Shown: positions 12,014 through 26,986, numbered from the stretch's first letter. The stretch: DNA of 64,000 nucleotides from Artemisia argyi (GCA_030686995.1 CM060692.1:14675465-14739464), one strand, 5' to 3'. Program-made: numbers and translations. The notes: a model not told the origin generated them from the sequence alone.

Positions 12014-13037
12014 ATTCAAAGCTTAGAGCTTCAATTTATAATATGTTTCCCCATGCCATTTAGTTCATCAAGGCAATGTGGGATGCAAACACATTCTTTA
12101 CAAAACCACCCTCCCCCTAAGCCATTTAGCTTTAAACAAAAAATCAATCTTGTTTTCTCAAACATAAACATAACACTCTAACACAACACATAGTAATTTG
12201 ATAGTTATGGTCTTATAATTTCATTAATCTATCTTGTCTTTTGCTTGTTAAGCTTATGTACATATTATCTGCAATAAAACCTTAGATTCATAAATGTGAC
12301 TTCATTTGTATCTTTTCTAAAATATATTTTTAACAACATATCTTGAACTACTATGTCCTTTTCAATTTGTATGCAGAAAAACAATAAAGTAACTTATTTA
12401 TCTTCAATCCATTACATGTGGAAAGAAAGTCTTGCGTACAAAGTCAGTGTCGATAACATTTTGTCGTTCGAAACACGTGTTACAAAATACATTGTGTTGT
12501 TTCTGTATCGAAAGTGCTTGATCGACTTAAAGTTGTGTCAGTCCAATTGATAACCACTGTTGAACATTTTTTTTCTTTCTATAAAAGTAATTCATCGAAA
12601 ATACCTTGCTATCGCCGAAAAATATAATTACACAAGAACCCGCAGCCGCAACACGCGATTACCCGACTAGTGTAAAAACGTTAATGTATATTTTGTCGTA
12701 CTTGATGTTTTAAGATTTTTTGAGAGCTTTTTAAATAACCAAAACATCTTGGACTTTTGGATAAGTCTTAAGTCAGAATATACAACAATACAATGTCGTA
12801 AGTCTAAGCGTACACAATACAATATATAAAATAGTTTTTCGATATGAACAAAATCCCTACACAACCTCTCAAAGGTGCATTATCGCACGCACAAGCATAA
12901 TATCTGCACTAAACATAGTCAATGCTTGCAAAGTTGTTATTATACATATATTACATTTATCGTGGTGTGTACTATTCATCTTTTGTGGACCTTTTGGGTC
13001 TTGGAGGCCCATACCCGACTTTCACTTATTTTCCTTA
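12014..13037. repeat. Degenerate module copy flanking element 1
   Basis: No gene is seen. 12014-12200 holds the repeated module with core GCAATGTGGGATGCAAAC (about 12072). 12690-12960 is a diverged copy of the block also found at about 20070-20262 plus 20673-20720 and at about 22970-23210: same order of words ending TTTTTCGAYATGAACA and AACATAGTCARTGC. The copies indicate old local segment duplication. Confidence 0.6.
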
Positions 13038-13255
13038 GAGCATCTACAATGGGCAAAGTTCGCAAAAGCTTTTTACTATTCTAAAAATTCATTTAAGAGA
13101 GTTTTTTGCATTGCATCAAAAGGTTTTTAAAAAGCTTTTCAATGAAGACTTGGTAAGTATCAAGTCTTTGCTTAAAGCTTTTGCTATTAAATAGCTTGTG
13201 CATTTAAAGCATTAAATGCAAAAAGTCATTTGGGTTTTTACCATTGGGCATGCTC
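13038..13255. mobile_element. Tourist-like MITE (218 bp)
   Basis: Ends are GAGCATCTACAATGGGCAAA on the left and an imperfect inverse, CCATTGGGCATGCTC, on the right. It is flanked by TTA on both sides (13035-13037 and 13256-13258), as expected for PIF/Harbinger insertions. No coding capacity. Confidence 0.72.
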
Positions 13256-14125
13256 TTAGACCCGCTCCTCCCTCACAACAAATAGCGTTTTGTTAGTACC
13301 ACCGGTCAAATTAGCTCAGACCAAAATACCCGGCCGCCGAACAACAGCTCGATCCGAACCGATGCTGCTATAGTGCTTATGTGAGAGGGCTACAGTAAAC
13401 AATAATATTTTAATGGATGCAAAGTTGGTTTGTGAGATGACTCATCTGTTTCAATACAAGGATGCATTTTTTATTGTGTTTTGTGGTTAAATTGGTGCCA
13501 TTTGTTACTAGGTACAGTCATTCTTATTTTCCCAGCCACAAATTTCTCTTTTCTTATCTTTTAATCTCTCATTTGCATCATTTGAGTTTGGTGGCTAAAA
13601 TCATCTTCTAGATCTGCTTTGTTTTACTCAGTAAGCTCTCTTGGCAGGTTTCGAATTTGTTTGTTTCTTTGTTGAATTATCTTCTTTAAGATTGAAAGTG
13701 CACTTTCCATGGGTTTATTTTTGTAGCATCTGCCTCTTTTGCATGCTGTTTAGCGATTTAGGGTAGTTAGGTTGTAGGAATAAATGAACCACTTAATCAG
13801 ATTGTTGGTTAAATAGTTCCGTTTTTTTTGCTGATATAATAACTAAGCACGCATTTTTTTCAAGTCTTTAATTATCAAATTTAAGATAGAGCAGGGAATG
13901 ACACAATAAATGAGGCTAATACTTATATGGTTAAATTTTCTTTAGTGATTACATATGTGCCATTTGTGTTGACGTACATCTTACCTTATTTCCCAGCCAC
14001 AAATTAGTCTTCTCTTAGCTTTTTAAGTGTTAAATTTAGATTATTGTTGTTAGGTTCGCCATTTGCATTATCTAGATCTAATTTCTTTTGGTTAAGAAAC
14101 TTTGTTGGTAGGTTTGCAATTCCTT

Positions 14126-14169
<44 letters not shown>

Positions 14170-14561
14170 CATTAGGTAGGTGGCTGATTGTTAGATCAAA
14201 ATAGACGACTCCGCTTTCTTGGTCCAACAATTTGCATATAACAATTGATCTTAAGTGTGATATGCTTATTGTTTTTTTTATGGGTGTTTTTTTATCTTTT
14301 TACTGATTTATGCATCCTTGATTGTTATAATGTTTCTGTGTATGCAACTAGGTTAAGATTATTTGACCTCATTTAATATGGTTAGATTGGTGTCATTTAA
14401 TATGCTTGGATGAAAGGCGAAATAGACATGACTTCTTTTAATAAATTTTAAAGGTGATAGTAGCTGATTTTTAGGGTTAATTGAAATGGGTTATGATTCT
14501 TTGTAGTTTGATGTTTGATGTTAATTGAAGTGGTTTATTATTTTTTTCACTTTCTAAAAGG
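13256..14561. other. Unassigned AT-rich stretch
   Basis: No gene is supported. It includes a T homopolymer of about 39 bases (14128-14166). Two related phrases containing CCCAGCCACAAAT occur near 13530 and 13990. It leads directly into the 619-bp tandem repeat and could be the upstream part of that transcription unit. Confidence 0.4.
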
Positions 14562-16417
14562 CCTTAGTAAACTTTTATTCAACAAAAATCTGCTTAACCT
14601 TTTGATGCCTTCTTTTTTATTGTCATTATCACTTGCCTGCAGATATATGGTGCGGAAATATTCACATTCTGTGGTATGCGTTTCGGATATTATTTTAGGC
14701 TGATATTGGCCTGTTGGTGTTTCACCTATTTAATGCCCAACACATACATACAGGCAATGATGATAATTATCCGTGTTTGCAACTTTTATGACCGTGATTT
14801 AAAAGCACCGGTATCTTGGCAGGGCAACCTTGCCCGATTGGTGGCTGCAGCCATGGCCAGTGCTCGGTTTTGCTGCTATATTTGCAAACCTGGCTTATTT
14901 CACCATGATTACTTTGGCAGCGTCGTTCTCTTGGCAGGACAACCTTACCCGAGTGGTGGTTGCAGCCATGCCTGCCATCCGCCTTTGCTACTATATTCAC
15001 ACGCCTGAGCCATTGCGTGATGATCATCCACTTTTGGTACATGAATGTATTCTTCAAGATGTGAACGCATGTATGTATGTGTGACGGCCAGTGCAACATG
15101 ACTCGAATAATTATTGCAACCATGGTTGGATTTTGGTACCGTTTCTACGTGCGATAAAGGTTATGCTTTTGGTTTGCACGCCTTACTAAACTTTTATTCA
15201 ACAAAAATTTGCTTAACCTTTTGATGTCTTCTTTTTTATTGTCATTATCACTTGCCTGCAGATATATGGTGCGGAAATATTCACATTCTGTGGTATGCGT
15301 TTCGAATATTATTTTAGGCTGATATTGGCCTGTTGGTGTTTCACCTATTTAATGCCCAACACATACATACAGGCAATGATGATAATTATCCGTGTTTGCA
15401 ACTTTTATGACCGTGATTTAAAAGCACCGGTATCTTGGCAGGGCAACCTTGCCCGATTGGTGGCTGCAGCCATGGCCAGTGCTCGGTTTTGCTGCTATAT
15501 TTGCAAACCTGGCTTATTTCACCATGATTACTTTGGCAGCGTCGTTCTCTTGGCAGGACAACCTTACCCGAGTGGTGGTTGCAGCCATGCCTGGCATCCG
15601 CCTTTGCTACTATATTCACACGCCTGAGCCATTGCGTGATGATCATCCACTTTTGGTACATGAATGTATTCTTCAAGATGTGAACCCATGTATGTATGTG
15701 TGACGGCCAGTGCAACATGACCCGAATAATTATTGCAACCATGGTTGGATTTTGGTACCGTTTCTATGTGCGATAAAGGTTATGCTTTTGGTTTGCATGC
15801 CTTACTAAACTTTTATTCAACAAAAATTTGCTTAACCTTTTGATGTCTTCTTTTTTATTGTCATTATCACTTGCCTGCAGATATATGGTGCGGAAATATT
15901 CACATTCTGTGGTATGCATTTCAGATATTATTTTAGGCTGATATTGGCCTGTTGGTGTTTCTCCTATTTAATGCCCAACACATACATACAGACAGTGATG
16001 ATAATTATCCGTGTTTGCAACTTTTATGACCGTGATTTAAAAGCACCGATATCTTGGCAGGGCAACCTTACCCGATTGGTGGCTGCAGCCATGGCCGGTG
16101 CTCGGTTTTGCTGCTATATTTGCAAACCTGGCTTATTTCACCATGATTACTTTGGCAGCGTCGTTCTCTTGGCAGGGCAACCTTACCCGAGTGGTGGTTG
16201 CAGCCATGCCTGCCATCCACCTTTGCTACTATATTCACACGCCTGAGCCATTGTGTGATGATCATCCGCTTTTGATACATGAATGTATTCTTCAAGATGT
16301 GAACGCATGTATGTATGTGTGACGGCCAGTGCAACATGACCCGGATAATTATTGCAACCATAGTTGGATTTTGGTACCGTTTCTACGTGCGATAAAGGTT
16401 ATGCTTTTGGTTTGCAT
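14562..16417 (+). repeat. Three tandem 619-bp units
   Basis: Units start at 14562, 15181 and 15800 with a constant 619-bp step and only a few base differences. Each unit begins CCTTACTAAACTTTTATTC, has a splice-acceptor-like TTGCCTGCAG before ATATATGGTGCGG, and carries overlapping ORFs of 110 and 84 codons on the plus strand plus 118 (97 in the third unit) on the minus strand. Inside each unit a ~115-bp segment with SWQ-N-L-R-V-AAAM coding-like text is itself duplicated, in different frames. No family is recognised. It may be a triplicated exon of an unknown gene or a satellite seed. Low divergence means recent amplification or gene conversion. Confidence 0.85.
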
Positions 16418-17917
16418 ATGCGATAAAGATTGTGTTTTTTGTCCACTTTGTTGCTTCTGTCGGTTAATTGAATTTGTTTGTTATTGAAAGGGTGTGTCAT
16501 GATTTGGGGTTATGATAGAGGCCATAACACATTCTTTTTAAAGGGCTAGCATGAAAAGAGGAAAAGATTAGAAAGAAGGAATGGTAAGCTGGCTTTTCTG
16601 TTGTAATTGCATATAATACAACTGATAATGGCGCTCTAATGGTTTCTCATTTCAAAAAATCGTTAATTATGTTAAGATGGATGATGCGAAGAAAAGTAAT
16701 AGTGGTAAGGATTTCTTTGGGTGGTAAGGATTTCTTTGGGTAATAATAATGTAGGCCTGTGAAAATGCGGTAATATTTGTTCATTCCCACTTGGTAATAT
16801 TTGAGCTTAGGTTGAAAGTTTTTTTTTTTTTTTGAAAATTTACTATAGTTTTTGAGAGTATTAAGATAGCATTTCTTATTATCAGACAAATAACATCATA
16901 CTAATATCAACTTACTCAATGAACATGACTTTAGTATATATCTTACCAACTTCTTTTTTTCTCTACCTATGTGGGATCAAACCAATTTTTTTTTTAAAAG
17001 ATGTTTCAACTCATGTAAGCTATCTACCTCTTTTTTATTTTTAGTGAAGGTTCTTTATTTATCTATACTAAAATTAAAGCTTAACTACTTTTTTTTATTA
17101 TAAAACTACATAATTATTACTCTAGGTGATAAACTTTAACTAAATAAAGCCTTTAAGGTTTAATGTATGGTTCAAACCAGCATTGAACCTCTTGAAAAGT
17201 AGTATTAGGTTCTATTATTACAATTTTTCCAATTTTAATTTGCCACAAACATGATTAAGTGGTGGGTTGGGGGGTTGATTTTTAAAACTACACAGCTTAC
17301 CTATATATGTTATATTATTTAACAAAATGCATTTTTTAAATGACATTAAGTGGTGGGTTGATTTGTTTTGCACATAGACTCAAGCATTATTAATATCTAG
17401 AAGACTTTGAACTATGGTCATTGAACATGTATTTTATGTACCAATATACGCCAACTGAGAAGCAAGAAATTGAGTTGGGCTACAATTTTGAAAATTTGTC
17501 AATACCAAGTTTTAAGATCGATATTGTCCTCATCAACGCATGTCACTCATTATAATTTGTACTATTTATAACCATGGACGGAACCATGGGGTTCCCGCGG
17601 GTGTCCGGGACCCCTATGAATTTTTACGATTTAGAGTTAATTTTTGAAAAAATATCAATTTTTCATAAACGCATCTTAAATGCACCCAGTCTATCGTAAT
17701 TTGTTTATGTATTACACTTTAAAAAAATGTATACACCCGGTCATATTTGGTACTGGTTTCGTCCTTGTAAACAACAAATATATAATTATTTAACCACCAT
17801 TAAAAAAACTACTTTCAACATTTTACAAAACAGAAATTATTATAACCGGGGGTGCTTGGTGGGGGCTAAGAGGGGTGGGGGAATGGATAAGGTATTCAAA
17901 AGAGCTCACCTTACTTA
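16418..17917. other. Unassigned intergenic DNA
   Basis: No gene or clear element is seen. It has a short tandem of the phrase GGTAAGGATTTCTTTGGGT near 16705-16740 and scattered T runs. Confidence 0.4.
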
Positions 17918-18092
17918 TTTGTTTGTGCTTGGTAGGGGAGTGCAAAGGGATTGATTAACGCGTAATGGGTAATCAACCATTATAGAATAAATTGAAGGGT
18001 AAGGGATTGATTACCCACATTACTCATTCCTTTGCATTCCTTTTCCCTTTCCCTTACCTTTTCTCTTTCCCCACTTTGAACCAAGCGGACAC
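17918..18092. mobile_element. Possible small MITE
   Basis: A TTA lies on each side, and inverted GCTTGGT words lie near both ends (about 17927 and 18080). It also contains imperfect inverted TTGATTAC/GTAATCAA text. The terminal repeats align poorly, so this is tentative. Confidence 0.3.
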
Positions 18093-20272
18093 TTAAATAT
18101 TTGTTTGTTTAATATTCAGGATATAATTTTCTACTTTTTTTTTTTTTTTGGCTTTTTTTTAATATTAAAACTAGCAATTAAAGACCTTTAAGTAAAACAT
18201 ACAAGGGAGTGACTAGAAAAGCCGGATACATATAATTCTTCAATTGTTGGAGTGTCACTTTATAATTGGTGTCCCCTTTGACATTTGGTTCTTGAAGACG
18301 ATGTGGAATGTAAACACCATTTCTACAAAACTACTCACCTACATTTGCCCATTTAGCTTAAACAAATAATCAATCTTGTTTGAGTAAAACTGTTGCGTGA
18401 CTGAGTGGCCTTTTACTCCGGCCCATTTTCATTTTTTCTTTTTGGAAAACAATAACTGGGTTAGAGAGTGTGGTCAAAACCGTTTGTTTTAAGGTTCAGA
18501 CGGGTAATGTCTCAAGTGTCACGATGTAAGCATCGACGTCAGTGTTCAACTAAATCAACCCCCTTACCCATGCTATCTATATGGTGATGCCCTTGATGAT
18601 ATTGTGTTTGATAGGATTCGATAGCTAGAGTTTATCCTAGTATGTTAGATTTCACATTATGATGTTCATATTGGTTGTTAGCGTAGCTGTAGGAGTCAGT
18701 TTAATATGGTTTAGTCGGATGATGTTAGTGTCGATGTATTGTCATGGGAGAGTCGGATATGTTGACATCAATGAAACATAAACAAGAAAGAGTAACAGTA
18801 AGCGAATTTGGATATATAATCTATCCAAATTTTTCATCACTATAGGTGGTTTTTCTTTGTAGTATAAAACAGAAAATGGTCTGTCTTAAGCATTCGGGCT
18901 TGTAGCTTGTACAGAGCTTTTAGACATCTCATTCTAACTGTTATTAGATACTTATAATTATAAATCCTCAACAAACCATACGTAGGCTTGATGGAAGAAG
19001 CAAATAAAGACATGATTCTTTAAAAGCTTGGAGTTTCTATTTATAACATGTTTCCCTCTTGCCATTTGATTCATCAAAGCAATGTGGGATGCAAACACAT
19101 TTTCTACAAAACCATATATTGTTTTCTCAAAGCTTAACATAACACTATAACACAAACACATAGTAATTAGATAATTATGGTCTTATAATTACATCAATCT
19201 ATCTTGTGTCTTGTTTGTTAATCTTATTCATAAATGTGACTTCATTTGCATCTTTTCTAAAATATATTTTTTACGCATCTTGAACTACAATGTCATTAAT
19301 AACATGAATGGGAGATTTCTGAGGTTACAAAGATGTTATGTCAAAAGTGCAAGAGTTATTTAAATGTTGTACAAGCTCATATATCTTGACGCCATAAGTC
19401 AAATCCGTTGGACCATGCTTCTTATGTTTCTCTGTTCATGCTTCTTATGATGCTAAATTTGTTTTGGCTAAGTAGTAACACATGAAACTGAAAATCAAGT
19501 TCGCTTGATTAGTGCAAAATGCTTGTTTAGGTGTGAATTTTTATTATCAAAGCTAGATAAATGATGTAAAGAAAAAGTTAGTTACATCAATAGTCGTTGA
19601 GTCGGTTCAAGGAATATAATCGTTGCGAGTGAAGCTGTTTAAGAAATCCCTGAATGTTTCCACGGTAGGGAGGTCAGTTAATATTTCGAAGAATAGAAAT
19701 TGTATGCCTTGAATTTACCCATGATATTGTTGAAAGCTAAAGATCGTGTTTATAAGTTATACAGTAATGTTTAAACGTGTTACAAGGTACACTGTGTTAT
19801 TTTCGTATCGAAAGTGCTTGATCGACTTAAAGTTGTGTCAACTTTTTATTTTCCATGCAAATACCTTTAAAGCAACTACGAACAAAGTTGAGTTTAGTTT
19901 TTAGTGAAGTTAGATTCATTTAGTGATGTGTTATTGTTAATAAATTGCATTGTAATTTTGCGTAGCTAACAAGTTTAACGATTGTTGTTATCGTATTAGA
20001 AGTGATTGACTTATATATTGAAATATTGTTTTTCAAACCTTTATGTAAATACATTTCATCTACTTCTTTGTTCATACATTTTTACTTGATGTTATAAGAT
20101 ATTATTAAGAGCTTTTTTAAATATACAAAACATCTTAAACTTTTGGAGATGTCTTAAATTTGAATAAACGACAATACAATATATAAACTAGTTTTTCGAC
20201 ATGAACATAATTCCTACACCGAAACCTTTTAAAGATGAATTATCACACAAGCTTTGATTCCTACAGTAGATA
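18093..20272. repeat. Mosaic of repeated modules
   Basis: Contains module copies near 18237-18345 (core altered to GATGTGGAATGTAAACACC) and 19010-19125 (core GCAATGTGGGATGCAAAC), plus the left part of a block duplicated at 22840-23160. No gene is supported. Confidence 0.55.
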
Positions 20273-20662
20273 TAGGATCAAATGAGAAGAAAACTTAAAA
20301 TGAGAAGGATGAGAAATAACTATAACCACACATTTGAGATGCATCGACTTAAATTAGATGCATCATTAATCTTTTAGATGCACCATAATATATTTTCTAA
20401 CAAAAAATTAGATGCATATACTTATATTAGATGCATTTCATTAAGTTAGACAAATTCTATACATTTTTCGTCCTCTGCGGGTCAAATTTGTTGTTAGTAC
20501 TACTTTGCATCGTTTTCACTTCAAATCACTTTTCAGAACTAATTGGGATGCATCTAAATGAATAGAGATGCATTTAAATCAAGTCGATGCATCTCAAATG
20601 TGTGGTTATAGTTATTTCTCATCCTTCTCATTTTAAGTTTTCTTCTCACTAGATCCTTACTC
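20273..20662. mobile_element. MULE-like MITE with ~75-bp terminal inverted repeats (390 bp)
   Basis: The left end, starting TAGGATCAAATGAGAAG, is inverted at the right end over about 75 bp, with few mismatches. The flanks carry a 10-bp direct repeat, ACAGTAGATA (20263-20272 and 20663-20672), a length typical of Mutator-like elements. The paralogous block at ~23160 runs straight from CCTACA to AACATAGTCAG without the insertion, which confirms the boundaries. Confidence 0.85.
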
Positions 20663-20672
20663 ACAGTAGATA

Positions 20673-21102
20673 AACATAGTCAGTGCATACAAAGTTGTTA
20701 TACTGCAACAAATATAGAAATATTCAACTATCTTTGTAAACACTATTTTTCACATTTTACAAAACAACAAAAACAACATCAAATACTACTTATTTAATTG
20801 AATAAATAGTATCTGATGCCACTCTTTGCTGGTTTTTAAAATTTTAAACTAGCATTAGCAATTAAAGCCCATAAATTAATAAACAAGGGAGTGACTATAA
20901 AAGCCAAGAAAGATATGGACATATGGTTCTTTCATTGTTGGAAGGTCAATTTATAATTGGCGTCGCCCTTGTCATTTGGTTCTTCAAAGCAATGTGGGAT
21001 GCAAACACCCTTTCTAAAAAACTACGCCATTTAGCTTTAAAAATATAATAATTAATTAAAAAAAAATTGTGTTTGAGTAAAACCTTTGGTCTGAGTGACT
21101 AA
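20673..21102. repeat. Module block, copy 1
   Basis: Matches 23165-23520 in order: a GTGCATACAAAGTTGTTATAC phrase, paired TACTTATTTAATT/AATAAATAGTA text, and the module with core GCAATGTGGGATGCAAACACC. No gene is seen. Confidence 0.65.
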
Positions 21103-21343
21103 AGTGCTGTTTAGTTGGTGAAATTTTTATCTATTTTTCCATTTCTAAATTATTAGAGAATGAAAAAAATAAGAATAGTAGAATGAGGTTTTTAAACCTT
21201 TAGTTAAAATTTATAGAATGAGAATTTCACATTTTTTGAAAATTGTTGAAAAAAAGTTTAGCTAAACGAATTTTCAATTTTTCTCTTTTTATATGAAAAA
21301 TTTCCTAGAAAAATAAGAAATTTTTCACCAACTAAATGACCCC
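21103..21343. mobile_element. Tourist-like MITE (241 bp)
   Basis: Terminal inverted repeats centred on TTTAGTTGGTGAAA (left) and TTTCACCAACTAAA (right), flanked by TAA at 21100-21102 and 21344-21346. The interior is AT-rich with no ORF. Confidence 0.75.
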
Positions 21344-24119
21344 TAAAGTTTTGCTCCGTCCCGTTTTTATTTTTCATTTTTTTTATTTGTTTCAAAATTA
21401 TTATCTACCATTGTAGTTGAAGAATTTACATTTACTACAGTGCCTCATTTTAAATTATCGTCTAAAATAATCGATGAAATCACTAATTAATTATCAAATG
21501 TTGTATTTTTATGGCTTTTTTTTTATTAAATTCAAAACATGAATTAATTCATTTATCTTAAAGTGTGTCTGTTTGTTTGTTGTCTATTAATTTTGAGACG
21601 AAGGAAGGAAGTATGTTTTTAGTTCACATCTTTCTATAATTCTAAATTTGTGTCCGCTAATTGGTAACACAAGTGAAATGTTTATGGTATGACTAGACGA
21701 AAAGGCTGCTAGGTACGAAGACTTGACCCCTTAGTATTAAGGAATTTTCTCTTGTATAGGACCTGTACTAAGTTAAAACAAATTCTACACCATACCATAG
21801 AGTTTTACGGGGTATACATATTTTAGAGAGGGTTCTATCTTTGTAATTATCCATGGAGTTAAGTCGATAACCCCAAATCCGCCAAACCAGTTTAAGTCCA
21901 TGTGTTTTGTGTTTTGTGTTTGTGTGCTCATCGATTTTTCTTTTGGTCATCGCGTGAATTTCCCGTGAACATACATATAATATATAAATATTGCAAGAGT
22001 CTAACACTTTAAAGTTCAAAAAAATGTAACAATAAGCAATTTCAGATATAGATTATTTATCAAGTATAAAAGAGAAAATGACAATAACCAAGTATAAAAG
22101 ACAAAATGATTGTTATTGTTCCTCTTAAAAGAGAAAATGACTGTTATTGTCCCTCGTCTTAACTAGTTTAAGGCTTCATTAAGAAAAGCTTGTAGCTTCT
22201 ATGGAGCTTTCGGAAATTTCATTTTTTAACTAATATTAGATACAACATCTTTAAAATTTTACAAATAACTTTTACCTACTTTGTGTTACTTAGTTGATAA
22301 ACAAAAATAACAAAAAATTAAGAAAAGTTATTTTTAAAATTTTAAACTTGTGATTGTAATCTCAACAAACCATACAATGGCTTGAATGAGGATGATAGTA
22401 AAGACATGATTCTTTAAAAGAATGCAGTTTCAATTTATAATTGTTTTCCTCCATGCCATTTTGTCATCAAGGCAATGTGGGATGCAAACACATTCCCTAC
22501 AAAATTACCATCCCCCTTGACCATTAGCTTTAACAAAAAATCAATCTTGTTTCCTCAAACATAAACATAAATCTATAACACAACACATAGTAATTAGATA
22601 ATTTTGGTCTTACAGTTACATTAATCTATCTTTTTAACAAGAGTGGGAGATTTTTTTAGGTGAAATAAAGATGATAAGCGTAAGACTAGCTTAAATGTTG
22701 TACAAGCTCATATATTTTTAACAGAAGCTAGAAGGACAATTATTGTGATTACTGTGATGAAGGAATAACAAGCACATGGTTCACCTTGATCCACTATGCA
22801 GTTTAAATCTTTTCAAGTGAAGTTAGGTATGTTAGTGTTTATAAATTACATTGTAATTTTGCGTATCTAACAAGTTTAACAATTGTTGTTATTGTATCAT
22901 AACTGATTGACTTATATATTGAATATAGTTTTTTAAACCTTTATGTAAATACATTTCATCTATTTCTTTGTTCATACATTTTTGCTTGATGTTATAAGAT
23001 ATTATTAAGAGCTTTTTTAAATATACAAAACATCTTAAACTTTTGGAGATGTCTTAAATTTGAATAAACGACAATACAATATATAAACTAGTTTTTCGAC
23101 ATGAACATAATTCCTACACCGAAACCTTTTAAAGATGAATTATCACACAAGCTTTGATTCCTACAATAAACATAGTCAGTGCATACAAAGTTGTTATACT
23201 GCAACAAATATAGAAATATTCAACTATCATTGTAAACACTATTTTTTCCATTTTACAAAACAACAAAAACAACATCAGATACTACTTATTTAATTAAATA
23301 AATAGTATCCGACGTTTTGTTATCATTTTTTAAAATTTTAAACTAGCATTAGCAATAAAAGCCCATAATTAATAAACAAGGGAGTGACTATAAAAGCCAA
23401 GTCAGATATGGATCTTTCAGTATTGGAGGGTCAATTTATAATTGGTGTCCCCTTGGCGTTTGGTTCTTCAAAGCAATGTGGGATGCAAACACCCTTTCTA
23501 CAAAACTACGCCATTTAGCTTTAAAAATATTTGTAATTGATCACTAATATTTTTAAGCTTGCACCTGAACAAGTACTCTGTAATGGAATTTCTATATCTA
23601 ATTAGGGAACAACTATTATACAATGGGCTATTTCAAAGCCTTGTTAGTTACATACTTGCATGTAGATATGATATGTCACTTGTATATAACTATCGAAACT
23701 GAATTTCTTCGAACTAGTCCATTTCCAGATTGAATGAAATGCCATCGTTGTGTTTGCAGGGGTGAATACTCATAGAAATATCTCAAACGAAAGTCAAATT
23801 CATTCAAACTCGATGTCATCTTATAATAGCAAAGATGCATGTAATATGTAAGTTGAGACATGTTAGTATGCTTTTGCGTGTTATTTGTCAATCACTCATG
23901 AATTTACATAACTAAACTATTTTTTTACTAACCGCAAGATGATTGACATGTAACGGTAAGATAATAAGTAACTAAATGGATAACACTTTTCTTGTGAGTT
24001 ATCTTGAATAGCTGTTTCAATGATGAAAATGGTTTTAAATGTAATAGAAAACAAGTTTTTAAACATAAGAGGTTAATAAGAATATGAATTATATCCATTT
24101 GTCACTCTTTTTTTTTTGA
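21344..24119. repeat. Mosaic of repeated modules, second block copy
   Basis: 22411-22510 and 23405-23515 are module copies with the GCAATGTGGGATGCAAACAC core. 22840-23320 repeats 19960-20262 plus 20673-20830. 21880-22010 resembles 28960-29060 next to the kinase gene (shared AGTTTAAGTCC..TGTGTTTTGTGTT). No gene is supported. Confidence 0.55.
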
Positions 24120-24300
24120 AAGGCTCCATTTATCACATTGTTAAGTGGTGCTTCACAATGATTACCCAATGTTAATTGGATGTGTTCTCTTTTTGTTAAT
24201 TTACATGAATTATATCCATTTGTCACATTGTTAAGTGGTGCTTCACAATGATAACCCAATGTTAATTGGATGTGTTCTCTTTTTGTTAATTTACAAGACT
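24120..24300. repeat. 90-bp direct repeat, two copies
   Basis: TTAAGTGGTGCTTCACAATG recurs with a 90-bp step (24141 and 24231), and the flanking text to TTTTTGTTAATTTACA is shared. The second copy is followed by an unrelated sequence. Confidence 0.75.
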
Positions 24301-25054
24301 TCCTTTGGTCACGAAGAAAACATTCTACTTTACAAATCACTTTAACTCGTCAAGTGAAATCTTGAAATGATATGTTTTGACTTTGTTGACCATTTGACTT
24401 TTGTTGACCACATTGATGCTTCCGCAAACTATGGAAAGTATATGGATGTGGCTCCCACACAAGCATCGGCAAATGTCATCGGCACAGCAAGTCCCGACAA
24501 GGCATTCTCGACTATCACCAACCGTCGAACTGTCGTCGGCATCCACTTCGTGCCAACATCATGTCGCCAACACAACGATTTTTTGATTATCAAGAAAAGT
24601 CCTAATTATACTAGTGTAAATAAATATTCGACTACTATTGTAAGCACTATTTTTAACATTTTTTCAAAACAACGGAAACAACAATAAATATTACTTATTT
24701 ACTTAAATAAATAATATTTACCGATAGAATCGGTATTTTTAAAAAATTTAAAACTAGCAATTAATGCCCTAATGATAAATATACAAGGGAGTAACTAGAA
24801 AAGCAAAAACAGATATGATTCTTTCATTGTTGGAGTGTCACTTTATAATTGGTGTCCCCCTTGCCATTTGGTTCTTGAAAGCAATGTGGGATGCAAAGAC
24901 CGTTTCTACAAGACTACTTTCCTTCATTTGGCATTTAGCTTAAACAAAAAAACCAAACTTGTTCGAGTTAAACTTTTGCGTTGGTCACTAACTTTACTCT
25001 TCGTCTCATTTTTATTTTCCATCTTACCTTTTTGATTTGGCTCAAAACTATTGT

Positions 25055-25056
<2 letters not shown>
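24301..25056. other. Unassigned stretch with module copy
   Basis: 24430-24580 is locally GC-richer (repeated TCGGCA words) but has no recognisable protein. 24820-24920 is another module copy with core GCAATGTGGGATGCAAAG. Confidence 0.4.
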
Positions 25057-25098
<42 letters not shown>

Positions 25099-25242
25099 CC
25101 GACTCGACATTGCAAGCCGACTAATCTCGGACGACTACTCTTTTGACTAGTTCGGAGTCATCGTAGGTGAACCTCCGTGACCACATGAGAATTAATTTTC
25201 TTCACAAGGTTTGAACCTGGGACCTCCAGGGACTTTAACCAT
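25057..25242 (-). mobile_element. tRNA-derived SINE
   Basis: Read on the minus strand it starts near 25242, has A-box-like TGGTTAAAGT and a B-box-like GGTTCAAACC, and ends in a long A tail (T run at 25057-25094 on plus). The flanks carry an 8-bp direct repeat, TATTGTCC (25049-25056 and 25243-25250). Length of about 186 bp fits plant SINEs. Confidence 0.78.
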
Positions 25243-26673
<1,431 letters not shown>

Positions 26674-26911
26674 GAGCACTGGGTGTGGCAACAAGCCACA
26701 AGCTCCCCATTCGGGCCCCACCATGCCACATCACCAAAACACCCCAACTTCAACAAACCACAACAAACCCCCCCTCACCAAACAACAAACCTCCACTTCC
26801 CTATTCGGGCCCCACCTCTTACACATTTATTTTTTATTCATTTTATTAAAAAAAATTAAATTCTTTTCACAAATACTTAAAAATAACACAACACATTAAT
26901 TTTATTTCATC

Positions 26912-26944
<33 letters not shown>

Positions 26945-26986
26945 CAACTCAACTGTGTAACAAAAAAAAAACCATTCCTTTTGTAA

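Noticed and set aside
14676..16361. 110-, 84- and 118-codon ORFs in the 619-bp units as three genes each
   Set aside because: They overlap on both strands and in several frames; repetition of the unit, not selection, explains their recurrence. Kept only as a tandem repeat.
14562..16417. C/D snoRNA in the 619-bp unit (ATGATGA words)
   Set aside because: No correctly spaced D box or terminal stem was found.
24367..24687. 106-codon ORF in the GC-richer patch
   Set aside because: No recognisable domain, and the end runs into repeated AT-rich module sequence.
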